From: Ethanoligenens sp047722935
GTDB taxonomy: Bacteria; Bacillota; Clostridia; Oscillospirales; Ethanoligenentaceae
Assembly: GCA_047722935.1 (NCBI GenBank)
Contig: JBDNZS010000011.1
Location: 1-64,000 of the forward strand
Reading direction: 5' to 3'
DNA: 64,000 bases
A program made the translations under genes and the position numbers. Below the pieces are notes generated by a model. That model did not search any database and was not told the DNA's origin. It was given only the letters and a program-made list of their open reading frames with translations. This document shows positions 51,966 through 60,160 of this stretch, in pieces (positions within the stretch are counted from its first letter, which is position 1; each line of letters starts with the position of its first letter).

Positions 51966-53024
51966 ATGTCGGAACTGTCAGCGCCTGCCGCCGATGCGCG
52001 CGCGGGCTTTTTTCGTCTGCCGAGGGTGCTGTTTCTGGATGAACGGTATCGCGGCCTTTCGGCGGAATCGAAGCTTCTGTACGCTCTGATGCTCGACCGC
52101 ATGGGGCTTTCCATCCGCAACGGCTGGGCCGATAAGGCCGGGCGCGTTTTCATCTATTTTACGCTGGAGGAAATCCGCAGGATGTTGGGCTGTGGGCACG
52201 GCAAAGCGACCGGCCTGTGCCGGGAGTTGGAGGAAGCCGCCCTGATCAAGCGGGGCCCGCAGGCGAAAACAGGCCGCCCCCAACCGATCTACGTCCGGGA
52301 TTTCGCCTGCGTCTACGGCAAACCCGTCGCGCCGGAGCCGGAGAAAGCGCCGGAAAAACCGGAACCCGCCGATTCTCCCGATGCCGAAAACCGGCAGCGG
52401 GAACCGGAAGCGGCGAAATTATCCCCATGCTTTCAACAGACTTTTCCACAACAGCCGGACGGCGGCGGAAAAGCGGCACCGCCGATGCCGGAAATCGGCG
52501 GCGCGGATGCCGAAAACCGGCAGTGCGGGTGCCGGAAACCGGCAGCAAGTTATACTGACGTTATTCAAACTGATTTGAGTGAGACCCATCCATCTATCGT
52601 ACTGTTTCCGCGCGGAATGCCGCTTGCCGATGGGATGGATCGGGCGAATGCCCTGCAAACCATCCGTGAAAATATTGCTTACGACATCCTGCTTCTCAAG
52701 AGACCTTATGAGAAAAGCCAAATCGACGGTGTTGTCTCTCTGCTCACGGATACCGTGTGCAGCCAACGCCCGGCACTGCGTATCTCCGGCGAGGAAATCC
52801 CCATCGGGGACGTGCGGGAACGGCTGCTTTCGCTGGATGACGGCCACATCGAATACGTGTTCGACTGCATGGACGAAAGCACCGTGCCCATCGGCAACAT
52901 CCGGGCGTATCTGCTGGCCGCGCTGTACAACGCGCCGCTGACCATCGACAGCTATTACGACGCCAGAGTGCGGCGGGATAGGACGCTGGAATCCGAAAAA
53001 CGCGCGAATATCTGGACGGCATGA
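51966..53024 (+). CDS. repA: RepA_N-family replication initiator
   Basis: A 352-residue initiator. The N-terminal winged-helix RepA_N domain (FFRLPRVLFLDERYRGLS, LYALMLDRMGLSIRNGW, YFTLEEIRRMLGCGHGKATG; residues 15-85) is followed by a variable Pro/Glu-rich linker containing iteron-like DNA repeats (52381-52545) and a C-terminal helical domain ending VPIGNIRAYLLAALYNAP. In RepA_N plasmids the initiator binds repeats inside its own gene to start replication. Its presence implies that this element can replicate as a circle. ATG follows GGGAGGAA. Confidence 0.9.
   Translation: MSELSAPAADARAGFFRLPRVLFLDERYRGLSAESKLLYALMLDRMGLSIRNGWADKAGRVFIYFTLEEIRRMLGCGHGKATGLCRELEEAALIKRGPQAKTGRPQPIYVRDFACVYGKPVAPEPEKAPEKPEPADSPDAENRQREPEAAKLSPCFQQTFPQQPDGGGKAAPPMPEIGGADAENRQCGCRKPAASYTDVIQTDLSETHPSIVLFPRGMPLADGMDRANALQTIRENIAYDILLLKRPYEKSQIDGVVSLLTDTVCSQRPALRISGEEIPIGDVRERLLSLDDGHIEYVFDCMDESTVPIGNIRAYLLAALYNAPLTIDSYYDARVRRDRTLESEKRANIWTA
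52381..52545 (+). repeat. Iteron-like 17-bp repeats inside repA, probable replication origin
   Basis: ATGCCGAAAACCGGCAG at 52381-52397 and 52507-52523, with variants ATGCCGGAAATCGGCGG at 52485-52501 and GTGCCGGAAACCGGCAG at 52529-52545. The last three start exactly 22 bp apart, two helical turns, so a protein would contact one face of the DNA. Each unit carries an internal GCCG/CGGC dyad. Confidence 0.7.
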
Positions 53025-53038
53025 AGGAGGAACCGAAA

Positions 53039-53599
53039 ATGGACGAAATATTCCGGGTGCAGTCCGCCCGCTTTGAGGATGTGGACTGCGATATTTACAT
53101 GAACGACCGCGAAGCCTACCTGACCCGGGAACAGGTCGGGCTGGCGCTGGGGTATACCGACCCGCGCGTCGCCGTTGCGAAAATTCATAACCGGCACAAG
53201 AAGCGCCTCGACCGGTATTCAGTTGTTACCAAACTGGTATCGGCTGACGGCAAGAGCTATCCCACCGTGGTCTACCCCCGCCGGGGGATCATGGAGATCT
53301 GCCGGTGGAGCAGCAAGCCGCGCGCCGACGCCTTCATGGATTTCGTGTGGTCGGTGATGGACGCGCTTGTGACCAAACCGGCGCGGCTGCAGCGAGAACG
53401 GCAGCGGTTCGGGGACGTGAACGCGGCCGCGCGCCTGCTCCTGCGGGCGCTGCGGGAGGCGGATGTGGAGCCGAAAGCCCGCCTTGCGGCGCTGGAACGA
53501 CTGTACCAGAACGCGGGCGTTTTCCTGCTGCCGGAAGGGCTGGCGCTGGAGGTCGCGGCGGATTGCTCCCTTGTGCCGATCGCGGAGAAAACGCCATGA
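53039..53599 (+). CDS. BRO-N-like (phage antirepressor type) protein
   Basis: 186 residues from ATG 53039, which lies eight bases after AAGGAGG; the ATG at 53021 overlaps that site. The N-terminal 100 residues have the BRO/antirepressor pattern: YLTREQVGLALGYTDPRVAV, then KIHNRHKKRLDRYSVV, and the tail YPRRGIMEICRWSSKPRADAF with VWSVMDAL. The remainder is helical. Such domains bind DNA in phage and plasmid regulators. Its stop overlaps the prepilin peptidase start (ATGA), placing it as the link between the replication genes and the pilus operon; a regulatory role for the latter is possible. Confidence 0.75.
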   Translation: MDEIFRVQSARFEDVDCDIYMNDREAYLTREQVGLALGYTDPRVAVAKIHNRHKKRLDRYSVVTKLVSADGKSYPTVVYPRRGIMEICRWSSKPRADAFMDFVWSVMDALVTKPARLQRERQRFGDVNAAARLLLRALREADVEPKARLAALERLYQNAGVFLLPEGLALEVAADCSLVPIAEKTP

Positions 53600-54180
53600 A
53601 GTGGAAACGGATGCTGGCCGTCCTCGGAGGTGTAACCGTCTGTGGTGGGCTGTTTGCAATATTGGTACTCAAGGGAAAGGCGATTGCCCTGCGCGGGCAG
53701 CCGCCTTTTTTCCTGCTCTTTTGTGATCTGGCCCTGTTCGTCGCGGGGATGCTGATTGCCGCCGTGTCGGACGCCAAAAGCCGGGAGATTCCGAACGCCG
53801 CGCCGCTGCTCCTGTTTGCGGCGGGCGCGCTGAAGCTGGCGCTGGCACTCAGCGTGCCCGCCCTTCTTTCCGCCCTACTCGGCGCGTTCCTCGGCGGTTT
53901 TCCGCTGCTCATTCTGGCGTTGTTCAGTCATTCCATCGGCGGCGGTGATGTGAAGCTCGCCGCAAGCGCCGGGTTGGCCCTTGGCTGGCTGGGCAGCTAT
54001 CTCGCTTTGCTCGTCGGGCTAATCGGGTTTGTGCTGTACGGCAGCGTGAAGTGTATCGGAAAGCACGGAGCACCGGAGAAAGCAGGGAACCCGGCGCTCC
54101 CGTTCGCTCCGGCTTATGCGGTCGGGTGTGCGGCGGTGTTGATTTTTTCCTACGTACTCCGGCAGTCCCTTATTTTATAA
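53596..54180 (+). CDS. tadV: TadV/CpaA-type A24 prepilin peptidase
   Basis: A 194-residue membrane aspartyl protease. About six hydrophobic helices; the two catalytic Asp are in SDAKSREIPN (about 55) and in the GGGDVKLA motif (about 118). It would cleave the leader from the Flp-like and TadE-like pilins encoded downstream. ATG overlaps the previous stop. It is short, as typical of TadV, with no methylase domain. First gene of the Tad-like operon. Confidence 0.9.
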   Translation: MKWKRMLAVLGGVTVCGGLFAILVLKGKAIALRGQPPFFLLFCDLALFVAGMLIAAVSDAKSREIPNAAPLLLFAAGALKLALALSVPALLSALLGAFLGGFPLLILALFSHSIGGGDVKLAASAGLALGWLGSYLALLVGLIGFVLYGSVKCIGKHGAPEKAGNPALPFAPAYAVGCAAVLIFSYVLRQSLIL

Positions 54181-54196
54181 ATTTGGAGGTCTTTTT

Positions 54197-54913
54197 ATGA
54201 AGCTCAAAAAAACAACCGTTGGCGCGCTGTGCGTCGCGGCGGCGATTGCCGTGGGCGGTGCCCAGTGGTTTGCGGTCAATACAGCGTCGAGCGCCGCCGA
54301 ACCGGTGGTGCGCGCCAAGGTGGAAATTCCGTCCGGCACCAAGATTACGGTGTCCATGCTGGAAACCGTGGAGATGGGCAGACTCGGATTGCCGTCGAAC
54401 ATCACCAGCAATGCCGCGCAGGTCGCGGGTACCTACGCCAAAACGGATATTCAGCCCCATGACATCATCACGGGCGGCAAGCTCTCCGGCCACGCGCCGG
54501 GCGCGACCCTTTTGGACGGAAAAATGCTCTACAGCGTCGCGGTGAAAAATCTGGCGGACAGCGTTTCCGGCAAGCTGCAAAGCGGCGACATCGTGCAGGT
54601 GGTCGTGCCTGCGCAAACTACCGGCAACAATGCGGTCGGCACGTCCTCAAACACGTTGGACGTCCTGCAATACGTCGAGGTCGAGGGCGTGACCGCCTCC
54701 AATGGGCAGGACGCAAAGGCAGCGTCGTCCTCCGCTTCTACAACCGGCAATCAGCCTGCCACGGTCACGCTGGTTGTTTCTCAGGCGCAGGTAAACGCCC
54801 TCGCATCGCTGGGGCAGAATGAAATCTCTTTCGCGCTGGTGTCGCGCGGCGATGAATCGAAAGCGAAAGAACTGCTCGCCAAGCAGGACGCGCTTTTGGG
54901 AGGGCAGCAATGA
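54197..54913 (+). CDS. cpaB: CpaB/RcpC-like SAF-domain pilus assembly protein
   Basis: A 238-residue protein with an N-terminal signal anchor (about 5-28), an SAF domain (VRAKVEIPSGTKITVSMLE, then DIQPHDIITGGKL, about 38-95) and an RcpC-type extracytoplasmic domain (SVSGKLQSGDIVQVVV). The C-terminal part has a Ser/Ala linker. In Tad systems CpaB/RcpC lies in the periplasm or wall zone and modifies or guides pili. ATG follows GGAGG. Its stop overlaps the TadZ-like start by four bases. Confidence 0.88.
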   Translation: MKLKKTTVGALCVAAAIAVGGAQWFAVNTASSAAEPVVRAKVEIPSGTKITVSMLETVEMGRLGLPSNITSNAAQVAGTYAKTDIQPHDIITGGKLSGHAPGATLLDGKMLYSVAVKNLADSVSGKLQSGDIVQVVVPAQTTGNNAVGTSSNTLDVLQYVEVEGVTASNGQDAKAASSSASTTGNQPATVTLVVSQAQVNALASLGQNEISFALVSRGDESKAKELLAKQDALLGGQQ

Positions 54914-55626
54914 GTAACATTACTCTCATCTGCGGCAGCACTGGCGTCGGGAAAACGACGTTCGCGGCGGCAGTGGCCGCGCGGCTGGCCCATGACAAAA
55001 TCCATACGCTGCTTATCGGCCCGGATACGCATGTTCCGGCGTTCAGCTTGTGGGTACACGCCCCGGCGCATGAACCCGTTTCCCTCGGCACTGTACTGGA
55101 ACGCGAACTGACGGCGGAAAGCGTGGCGGCGGGCGTCTATCTCCCGCAGGGCAACCGGCACTGCCTCGGCGTACTGGGGTATCTGCCCGGCGAAGCGTCG
55201 GACAAATATACCCCGCCCGGCATGGAACAGGCGGAGCGCCTTTTGCAGATCGCGTCCTCGCTGGCCGAACGGGTGGTGGTGGACGGCACGGTCTACGGCG
55301 ACGCCCTCACACGCGCTGCCGCGAGACTGGTGGACATCCGCTTTGCACTTACGGAACCCGGCCCGCGCGGGCTGCTTTGGCAAAAAAGCCGTCCCCCGGA
55401 AAAGGGCGCGGGTGAAACCTTTCGGATCGCCTGCCCCCGCGCGCCGGATGATCCCGTGGAGGAAACCGCGAATCGGCTGCACGGTTCCTTTTTCGCCGTC
55501 CTACCGCAGACGGCGGAAGTCCACGCAAAGCTGACGGAATGCCGCCTGTTTGAACCGTATGCGGACAAAGCATACCGGCAGGCGGTGGAGAAGGCGGCGA
55601 ATGCCGTCACGGGAGGCGCGGCATGA
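54910..55626 (+). CDS. TadZ-like P-loop ATPase
   Basis: A 238-residue protein with Walker A ICGSTGVGKTTFAAA at the N-terminus and a VVVDGTVYGDALT segment in the Walker B position; the rest is diverged. Gene order between cpaB and tadA is that of TadZ/CpaE, the MinD-like localisation ATPase, but the receiver-like N-terminal domain is absent and the P-loop is of the classical rather than deviant type. The assignment therefore rests mostly on context. It is coupled to both neighbours through ATGA overlaps. Confidence 0.7.
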   Translation: MSNITLICGSTGVGKTTFAAAVAARLAHDKIHTLLIGPDTHVPAFSLWVHAPAHEPVSLGTVLERELTAESVAAGVYLPQGNRHCLGVLGYLPGEASDKYTPPGMEQAERLLQIASSLAERVVVDGTVYGDALTRAAARLVDIRFALTEPGPRGLLWQKSRPPEKGAGETFRIACPRAPDDPVEETANRLHGSFFAVLPQTAEVHAKLTECRLFEPYADKAYRQAVEKAANAVTGGAA

Positions 55627-56957
55627 ACAGTGACCGTTTTACCTTCCCTGACGGCAAGAACCTCACCTATTGGCAACTGTTTGAGCTGGTACAGCAATAC
55701 GTTTCGGCGGAAAATCCGCAGGCCGCGCGAAAGCTGGGCGAGCTGCCCGCCGTCGTAGAGCGCTATCTCATCAACCGCCGTTTGGAGGTCAACCGCCCGC
55801 TGCCTGAAATCGCCGCCGATCTCGCGGAGGACATGGGCGGCGTTTCCGCCGTGCTGGCGAAATATCTGAACCACCTGCCGGATTACCCGACGCTGGAGGA
55901 AATCAACGTCAACGGCTGGAACAGTATCGTTCTCAAATACACCGACCAGCCCGACGAGTGGCTGGAGGAAACGTTCCTTTCCCCGCGCCACGCATTTAAC
56001 ATTCTGGCGCGGCTGGTGAGTAAAAGCCGGACGGGCGTGCTCAATGAAACAACGCCCGGCGCGGTGAGCTACATCGTGGAGGGCGTGCGCAACACCGTCC
56101 TCGCAAGCCCCATCGTGCCGAAGGACGCGGGCGTCTACGCCTCCATCCGTATCGTGCGCCCGCAGTCGGTATCCGGCGAAAAGCTGCTTGACGAGGGCGA
56201 GCTTTCCCCGGACATGCTGGAACTGCTGATTTTGTTTATGCTTTATGGCACAAACATGGTCTTTTCCGGCAAGCCCCGCGCGGGCAAGACGGCGCTGCTT
56301 AACTATCTGCTTTCCATCGTGGCAAAAAACCGTGACGTGCGTATCGGCACCATTGAGGAAGGAAGCCGGGAGCTGACCCTTCGGCGCTTTGATGCACACG
56401 GCAGGCCCATCAATCAGGTGTTGAGCCTGCTCACGCGCCCCTCGGATAAGCCTGAGCAAAACTACAACCCGAACAAGCTGCTGGAATATTGCCTGCGATA
56501 CGATCTGGACTATCTGGTGCCGCAGGAAATGCGCAGCGAGGAAGCCTATTCCGCGCAGGAAACCGCAAGAACGGGAATGGCCGTCCATACAACTATCCAC
56601 TGCGCCCACGCGAAAGCGGCGTATCCGCGCATCGTGACGCTCTGCCAACAGCGTTCCCGCGAGTTGGCGTCCACACTGCTCGGCTATGCCGTCGAGGCGT
56701 TTCCCGTGTCGGTGCATCTCAAATACATGGCGGACGGCAAGCGCCGGTGTATGGAAATTCTGGAGGCGGAGGGGGTTCAGGACGGCATTGTGAAAATCCG
56801 CCCGCTGTTCAGGTTCACCGTAAAAGACAACGTGAAAACCGAAGCCGGAACCCGCGTGGTCGGGCAGTTTGAGCAGACGGGCAGGCTGTCCGGGCAGCTT
56901 CAAGAAACACTCTTGGGCAACGGCGCGCCGCTTTTATCTTTGCAAAAATTCGTATAA
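55623..56957 (+). CDS. tadA: TadA/CpaF-type secretion ATPase
   Basis: A 444-residue hexameric secretion ATPase. The N-terminal region includes YPTLEEINVNGWN, the motor has Walker A FSGKPRAGKTALL (about 220), Asp/Glu motifs around TIEEGSRELTLRR (about 245), a Walker B-like LVPQEMRSEEAY (about 300) and the His box MAVHTTIHCAH. It would drive pilin assembly with TadB and TadC. The glycine-rich VGEVRGxEA motif of typical CpaF is altered (VPQEMRSEEA), indicating a divergent branch peculiar to these elements. Confidence 0.9.
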   Translation: MNSDRFTFPDGKNLTYWQLFELVQQYVSAENPQAARKLGELPAVVERYLINRRLEVNRPLPEIAADLAEDMGGVSAVLAKYLNHLPDYPTLEEINVNGWNSIVLKYTDQPDEWLEETFLSPRHAFNILARLVSKSRTGVLNETTPGAVSYIVEGVRNTVLASPIVPKDAGVYASIRIVRPQSVSGEKLLDEGELSPDMLELLILFMLYGTNMVFSGKPRAGKTALLNYLLSIVAKNRDVRIGTIEEGSRELTLRRFDAHGRPINQVLSLLTRPSDKPEQNYNPNKLLEYCLRYDLDYLVPQEMRSEEAYSAQETARTGMAVHTTIHCAHAKAAYPRIVTLCQQRSRELASTLLGYAVEAFPVSVHLKYMADGKRRCMEILEAEGVQDGIVKIRPLFRFTVKDNVKTEAGTRVVGQFEQTGRLSGQLQETLLGNGAPLLSLQKFV

Positions 56958-56972
56958 ACTATAAGAAAGCCC

Positions 56973-57003
56973 TTGACTATGACGCAATGTCATAGCTTAT
57001 CAT
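56973..57003 (+). promoter_or_regulatory. MerR-type promoter with 19-bp spacer
   Basis: TTGACT (56973-56978), 19-bp spacer, TATCAT (56998-57003). The dyad CTATGAC-GCAAT-GTCATAG (56977-56995) fills the spacer with perfect 7-bp arms. Typical of promoters activated by MerR proteins; it drives the gene at 57029. Confidence 0.85.
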
Positions 57004-57028
57004 GGACGGCAGAAGGGAGGAAAAAGTA

Positions 57029-57775
57029 ATGCTGGCACATGAAGTAGCCGGATTGAGCGGCGTCAGTGTGCGCACACTGCACCACTACGACAACATCGGC
57101 TTGTTACGACCCTCGCGTCGGACGGAAAACGGATATCGCGATTATTCCGACCGTGATCTGGATCGGTTGCAGCAGATTCTTTTATTCAGAGCATGTGGAT
57201 TCTCTCTGGAAAACATCCAAATGCTTCTGGACAGTCCTTCTTTCGACCGCGAGCAGGCGTTTCTGCTTCAGAAAAAGATGCTGATGCATGAGAAGGAGCA
57301 AATTGACGCCATGCTGGCCACTCTGGAGAAATCCATGCAGTCCATGAAAGGAGAAATAACTATGTCATCCGAAGAAAAATTCAAGGGATTCGATTTTTCG
57401 CAAGACCCGTATGAGGAAGAAGCCCGCCGCCGTTGGGGGGAGGAAACCGTGAAAAGAAGCAAAGCTCGGATCAAGTCGCTTTCCAAAGAGGAACAGGAGG
57501 GCGTTGCTGATCAGATGGACGCCCTCTTCTGTGAGCTTTCCATCCTGCGCACGGAGGCCCCGGATTCCGAATCCGCACAGGCGGCGATGGAACGGATGTT
57601 CCAATATTTCAATGAAAATTTCGGGAATATTTACACACCGGAAATGTTTGCTGGACTTGGAAGGATGTATGTGTGCGATTCCCGTTTTACCCAAAACATT
57701 GACAAGTACGGCGACGGGCTGGCGGCATTTCTTGAAAAAGCCATGTCTGTCTACGCGGAAAATCATACGAAATAA
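57029..57775 (+). CDS. TipA-type MerR regulator with TipAS drug-binding domain
   Basis: 248 residues from ATG 57029, preceded by GGGAGG; an ATG at 57002 overlaps the -10 box and is rejected. The MerR winged helix (HEVAGLSGVSVRTLHHYDNIG, read as HEVAGLSGVSVRTLHHYD) and dimerisation helix are followed by a TipAS domain (about 115-245: YEEEARRRWGEETVKRSKAR, FNENFGNIYTPEMFAGLGRMY). TipAS binds thiopeptides and related cyclic peptides and AlbA-like proteins sequester them. An internal ATG at 57362 with AAAGGAG upstream would make the TipAS part alone. The cassette has its own promoter and terminator and sits between tadA and tadB. Confidence 0.9.
   Translation: MLAHEVAGLSGVSVRTLHHYDNIGLLRPSRRTENGYRDYSDRDLDRLQQILLFRACGFSLENIQMLLDSPSFDREQAFLLQKKMLMHEKEQIDAMLATLEKSMQSMKGEITMSSEEKFKGFDFSQDPYEEEARRRWGEETVKRSKARIKSLSKEEQEGVADQMDALFCELSILRTEAPDSESAQAAMERMFQYFNENFGNIYTPEMFAGLGRMYVCDSRFTQNIDKYGDGLAAFLEKAMSVYAENHTK
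57347..57364 (+). promoter_or_regulatory. Internal ribosome site and start for a TipAS-only product
   Basis: AAAGGAG (57347-57353), an 8-base spacer, then in-frame ATG (57362-57364) at the exact junction of the MerR and TipAS parts. It would yield a 137-residue drug-binding protein, as in the dual TipAL/TipAS products of Streptomyces. Confidence 0.65.
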
Positions 57776-57783
57776 GAATCGAG

Positions 57784-57811
57784 AAGCCCGCCACAACGGC
57801 GGGCTTTTCTC
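57784..57811 (+). terminator. Terminator of the TipA-type cassette
   Basis: AAGCCCGCC/GGCGGGCTT (57784-57792, 57798-57806), perfect 9-bp stem with a 5-base loop, then TTCT. It sits inside the pilus operon and would reduce tadA-to-tadB read-through. Confidence 0.8.
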
Positions 57812-57844
57812 TGCCCAATTATATATTGTAAGGGGGAAGCCGAT

Positions 57845-58771
57845 TTGATCGTCCCTGTGTTTATGGCCGTCGCGTTCTGCGCCGGTCTTTTTTTATTGTT
57901 CGGGGTAAACCCGGCGGAGATGGCAAAGCGTTTGTTTCACCGGCGCACGCCCACCTTTGAAGATCATCTTCTCGCCGTGCGGGGAATCCCACACGCCAAC
58001 TTTTTGCAAGCACAGTTTGCCAGGACGGACGAAATTCTGCGTGTCACCGGGCGCGATGCACAAATCGGGCGGTATAAGCGCCTGACTGTGTTGTTTGCCG
58101 TAGTCGGCGCGGGCATCGGCGTCGCGCTGCTCAATCCGCTGCTGGCAGCGGTGCTGGCGCTGTTCGGGCTGCTCATCCCGCATTTTACCGTACAGATGTC
58201 GCTGTTCCGCTTTCAGAAAGAAAGCCGCGACGAGTTGTTCACGGTGCTCTCGCTGGTTACGAGCAGTTATGCCCGCACCGGCAATCTGGAATGGGCCGTA
58301 GAGGAAAATATCAGCCATATTCATCCGCCCGTGGAATCCGTATTTGCGGAATTTCTGCGGCAGTGCCGGGTGGTCGATCCGAGCGTTTCCCGCGCGCTGA
58401 CGAAGGTGCGCGGCATGGTCGATCAGGCCATCTGGCGGGAATGGTGCGACGCCATGCAGCTTTGTATCGTAAACCCCGCCCAACAGAAAATGCTGCACGG
58501 CATCGTGGAGAAATGCGGCAGGCAGAACCGCGCGCAGAACGAGCTGGAATCCCTGCTGCCGCGTCCGTTGCAGCAAATGTTCATCGTTATGGCAATGGCG
58601 CTCTCCAACATCCCCGTGTTGTGCTTTCTGTTCGGGGATTTCAAAACCATTCTTTTTCAGTCCATACAGGGAAAATGTGCGCTGGCGGTCATGGCCGGGG
58701 CTGTGCTGTTCTCGGTGTATAAGGCCGTCCACGCAGCGCGGCCGGTGAACTACGGAAAGGCGGCGGCGTGA
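57845..58771 (+). CDS. tadB: TadB-like type II secretion F-domain protein
   Basis: 308 residues: an N-terminal membrane helix, a cytoplasmic part, a central pair of hydrophobic helices (LTVLFAVVGAGIGVALL and LLAAVLALFGLLIPHF, about 82-115), the GspF-type helical domain (FTVLSLVTSSYARTGNLEWAVEEN, read in two pieces) and a C-terminal membrane pair. It would be the inner-membrane platform of the Tad-like pilus. A TTG start follows AGGGGGAAG; the upstream terminator belongs to the TipA cassette. It overlaps tadC at the stop. Confidence 0.85.
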   Translation: MIVPVFMAVAFCAGLFLLFGVNPAEMAKRLFHRRTPTFEDHLLAVRGIPHANFLQAQFARTDEILRVTGRDAQIGRYKRLTVLFAVVGAGIGVALLNPLLAAVLALFGLLIPHFTVQMSLFRFQKESRDELFTVLSLVTSSYARTGNLEWAVEENISHIHPPVESVFAEFLRQCRVVDPSVSRALTKVRGMVDQAIWREWCDAMQLCIVNPAQQKMLHGIVEKCGRQNRAQNELESLLPRPLQQMFIVMAMALSNIPVLCFLFGDFKTILFQSIQGKCALAVMAGAVLFSVYKAVHAARPVNYGKAAA

Positions 58772-59676
58772 TGGAATTTTGGATGATCCCCGCCGTGGCG
58801 CTGCTTGCGGCCAGCGGCCTCTACCTGTTTCTTTGCGGGGCGGCGCACCTGCCCACCGCGCGGACCGTGCGGGTTCTGGCGGCACTGGACGGCGGGCGCA
58901 CGGCGTTGAGCGAAGCCATTGCCGCCCCGTTGGCGCGGCCCCTTTCCCGCATCTTGCCGCTGGAAGCAACGTATAAGAGGCAGCTTGCCAAACGGCTGGA
59001 TTTCGCGGGTATGGAAATGACGCCGGAATACTACGTAGCCTTTGCCATCGTCATGGGGCTGCTTGCCGCCGTTCCAGCGGTTCTACTGTTCATCGCTGCC
59101 GCCTTGCTCGGCAATCTGTTTTTCGCGCTGCTCGGTTTCATGTTTGCCCTGTTGGCCGTCGTGGTGTTCCGGCTGGAAATGAGCCGCACAGGCCGGGACG
59201 CCAAAGCCTACCGGGCGGAGTTGGCCGACGAGCTGCCCAAACTGACCGACGCCGTTCACCGGGGGCTGGATGCCGAAGCGGGAAACCCGGACGTGTATTA
59301 CGTCCTCGACCGCTACCGACATGTGGCCGGGCCTGCCATGCGCAAGGAACTGGACATTCTGCTGGCCGATATGGCAACCGGAGATCGGGAAATCGCCCTG
59401 AACCGCTTTGAGTCCCGGCTTTCCAGTGAACACGCCTCGGCCCTCTGTCGGGTGCTCATCGGCATCGACAAGGGTGAGGACATGCAGATGTATTTGGACG
59501 GGCTGGACGTGCAGCTCCGCGAGTGGGAGTGGAACCGCCTGAAAGCGGAAGCGGCCAAACGCCCGGACGAGCTGCGTCCCGCGAGTTTGGCAATGCTCGG
59601 CTCCATGCTGGTGCTCTACGCGGTGCTGTTCGGCACCGTGATCTGGAACAGCGCGCAGGTGTTCTTTCAAGCGTAA
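58771..59676 (+). CDS. tadC: TadC-like type II secretion F-domain protein
   Basis: A 301-residue protein with N-terminal helix, a central hydrophobic pair (about 88-130), a helical cytoplasmic domain (LADELPKLTDAVHRGLDAE, SSEHASALCRVLIGID) and a C-terminal helix (LAMLGSMLVLYAVLFGTVI). It is the second platform protein, partner of TadB. The start is ATG 58771, or GTG one codon earlier at 58768; both overlap the tadB stop. About 130 bases without a gene follow (59677-59808), holding a small hairpin GCAGGC/GCCTGC at 59734-59748. Confidence 0.85.
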   Translation: MEFWMIPAVALLAASGLYLFLCGAAHLPTARTVRVLAALDGGRTALSEAIAAPLARPLSRILPLEATYKRQLAKRLDFAGMEMTPEYYVAFAIVMGLLAAVPAVLLFIAAALLGNLFFALLGFMFALLAVVVFRLEMSRTGRDAKAYRAELADELPKLTDAVHRGLDAEAGNPDVYYVLDRYRHVAGPAMRKELDILLADMATGDREIALNRFESRLSSEHASALCRVLIGIDKGEDMQMYLDGLDVQLREWEWNRLKAEAAKRPDELRPASLAMLGSMLVLYAVLFGTVIWNSAQVFFQA

Positions 59677-59808
59677 TCCTTAATCGCGGGCACAAAGACG
59701 CCCTATCCACTGAGCGAAAATCGCGTCCTGTGTGCAGGCTCAGCCTGCTCCCGGATTTTTCCGGTTTATATAGATGTCCGCAATCACACATGAAAAAAGG
59801 AGAACCGA

Positions 59809-60054
59809 ATGCCGAAAAAACTGAAAAATGCCGCCATCCGCACCGCCGTCAAAGCGGAAACCAAACTCGGGGAACTCTGCGTCAAAGTCCGCGAGGCCCG
59901 CTCCGGGGAAATGTACGTGGATACCTCGGTGAAGATTTTGATCGCCTGCGTGCTGGGGATGCTGCTGCTCGTCAGCCTGTACGCCCTCTACAAAAACAAT
60001 ATCATCCCGAACGTGACCAACAAAACCAACGACATGTTCAACTACACCGCCTGA
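59809..60054 (+). CDS. Flp-like pilin of the Tad-like apparatus
   Basis: An 81-residue protein: a basic leader of about 32 residues (MPKKLKNAAIRTAVKAE...) ending SGEMYVDTSVK, then one hydrophobic helix (ILIACVLGMLLLVSLYALY, 44-62) and a short polar tail. The Gly-Glu junction before a hydrophobic helix resembles a prepilin cleavage site, and the gene follows tadC and precedes TadE-like genes. This is the best candidate for the major pilin, though the canonical Flp E-Y pair is not exact. ATG has AAAGGAG upstream. Known relatives in ICEs are annotated as DUF6133. Confidence 0.7.
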   Translation: MPKKLKNAAIRTAVKAETKLGELCVKVREARSGEMYVDTSVKILIACVLGMLLLVSLYALYKNNIIPNVTNKTNDMFNYTA

Positions 60055-60074
60055 CCGTTTTCCACCCTATTTTC

Positions 60075-60093
60075 AGCCGCCCTCGGGGCGGCT
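60075..60093 (+). terminator. Hairpin after the Flp-like pilin gene
   Basis: AGCCGCC/GGCGGCT with a 5-base loop, 20 bases after the pilin stop, without a clear T run. It may stabilise the pilin mRNA or partly terminate, giving more pilin than downstream products. Confidence 0.45.
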
Positions 60094-60160
60094 CCCTTTG
60101 AAAACAGCGGGCCGAAAGGCCCTTTACATAGGAAAGTAAAACAAGAAGGGGGCTTGAGCT

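Noticed and set aside
52381..52545. CRISPR array
   Set aside because: Repeats are only 17 bp with 5-bp gaps, lie inside repA and have no spacers or cas genes nearby; they fit iterons.
55293..56903. 536-residue minus-strand ORF
   Set aside because: Antisense to tadA and the TadZ-like gene; sequence is His/Arg-rich shadow translation without domains.
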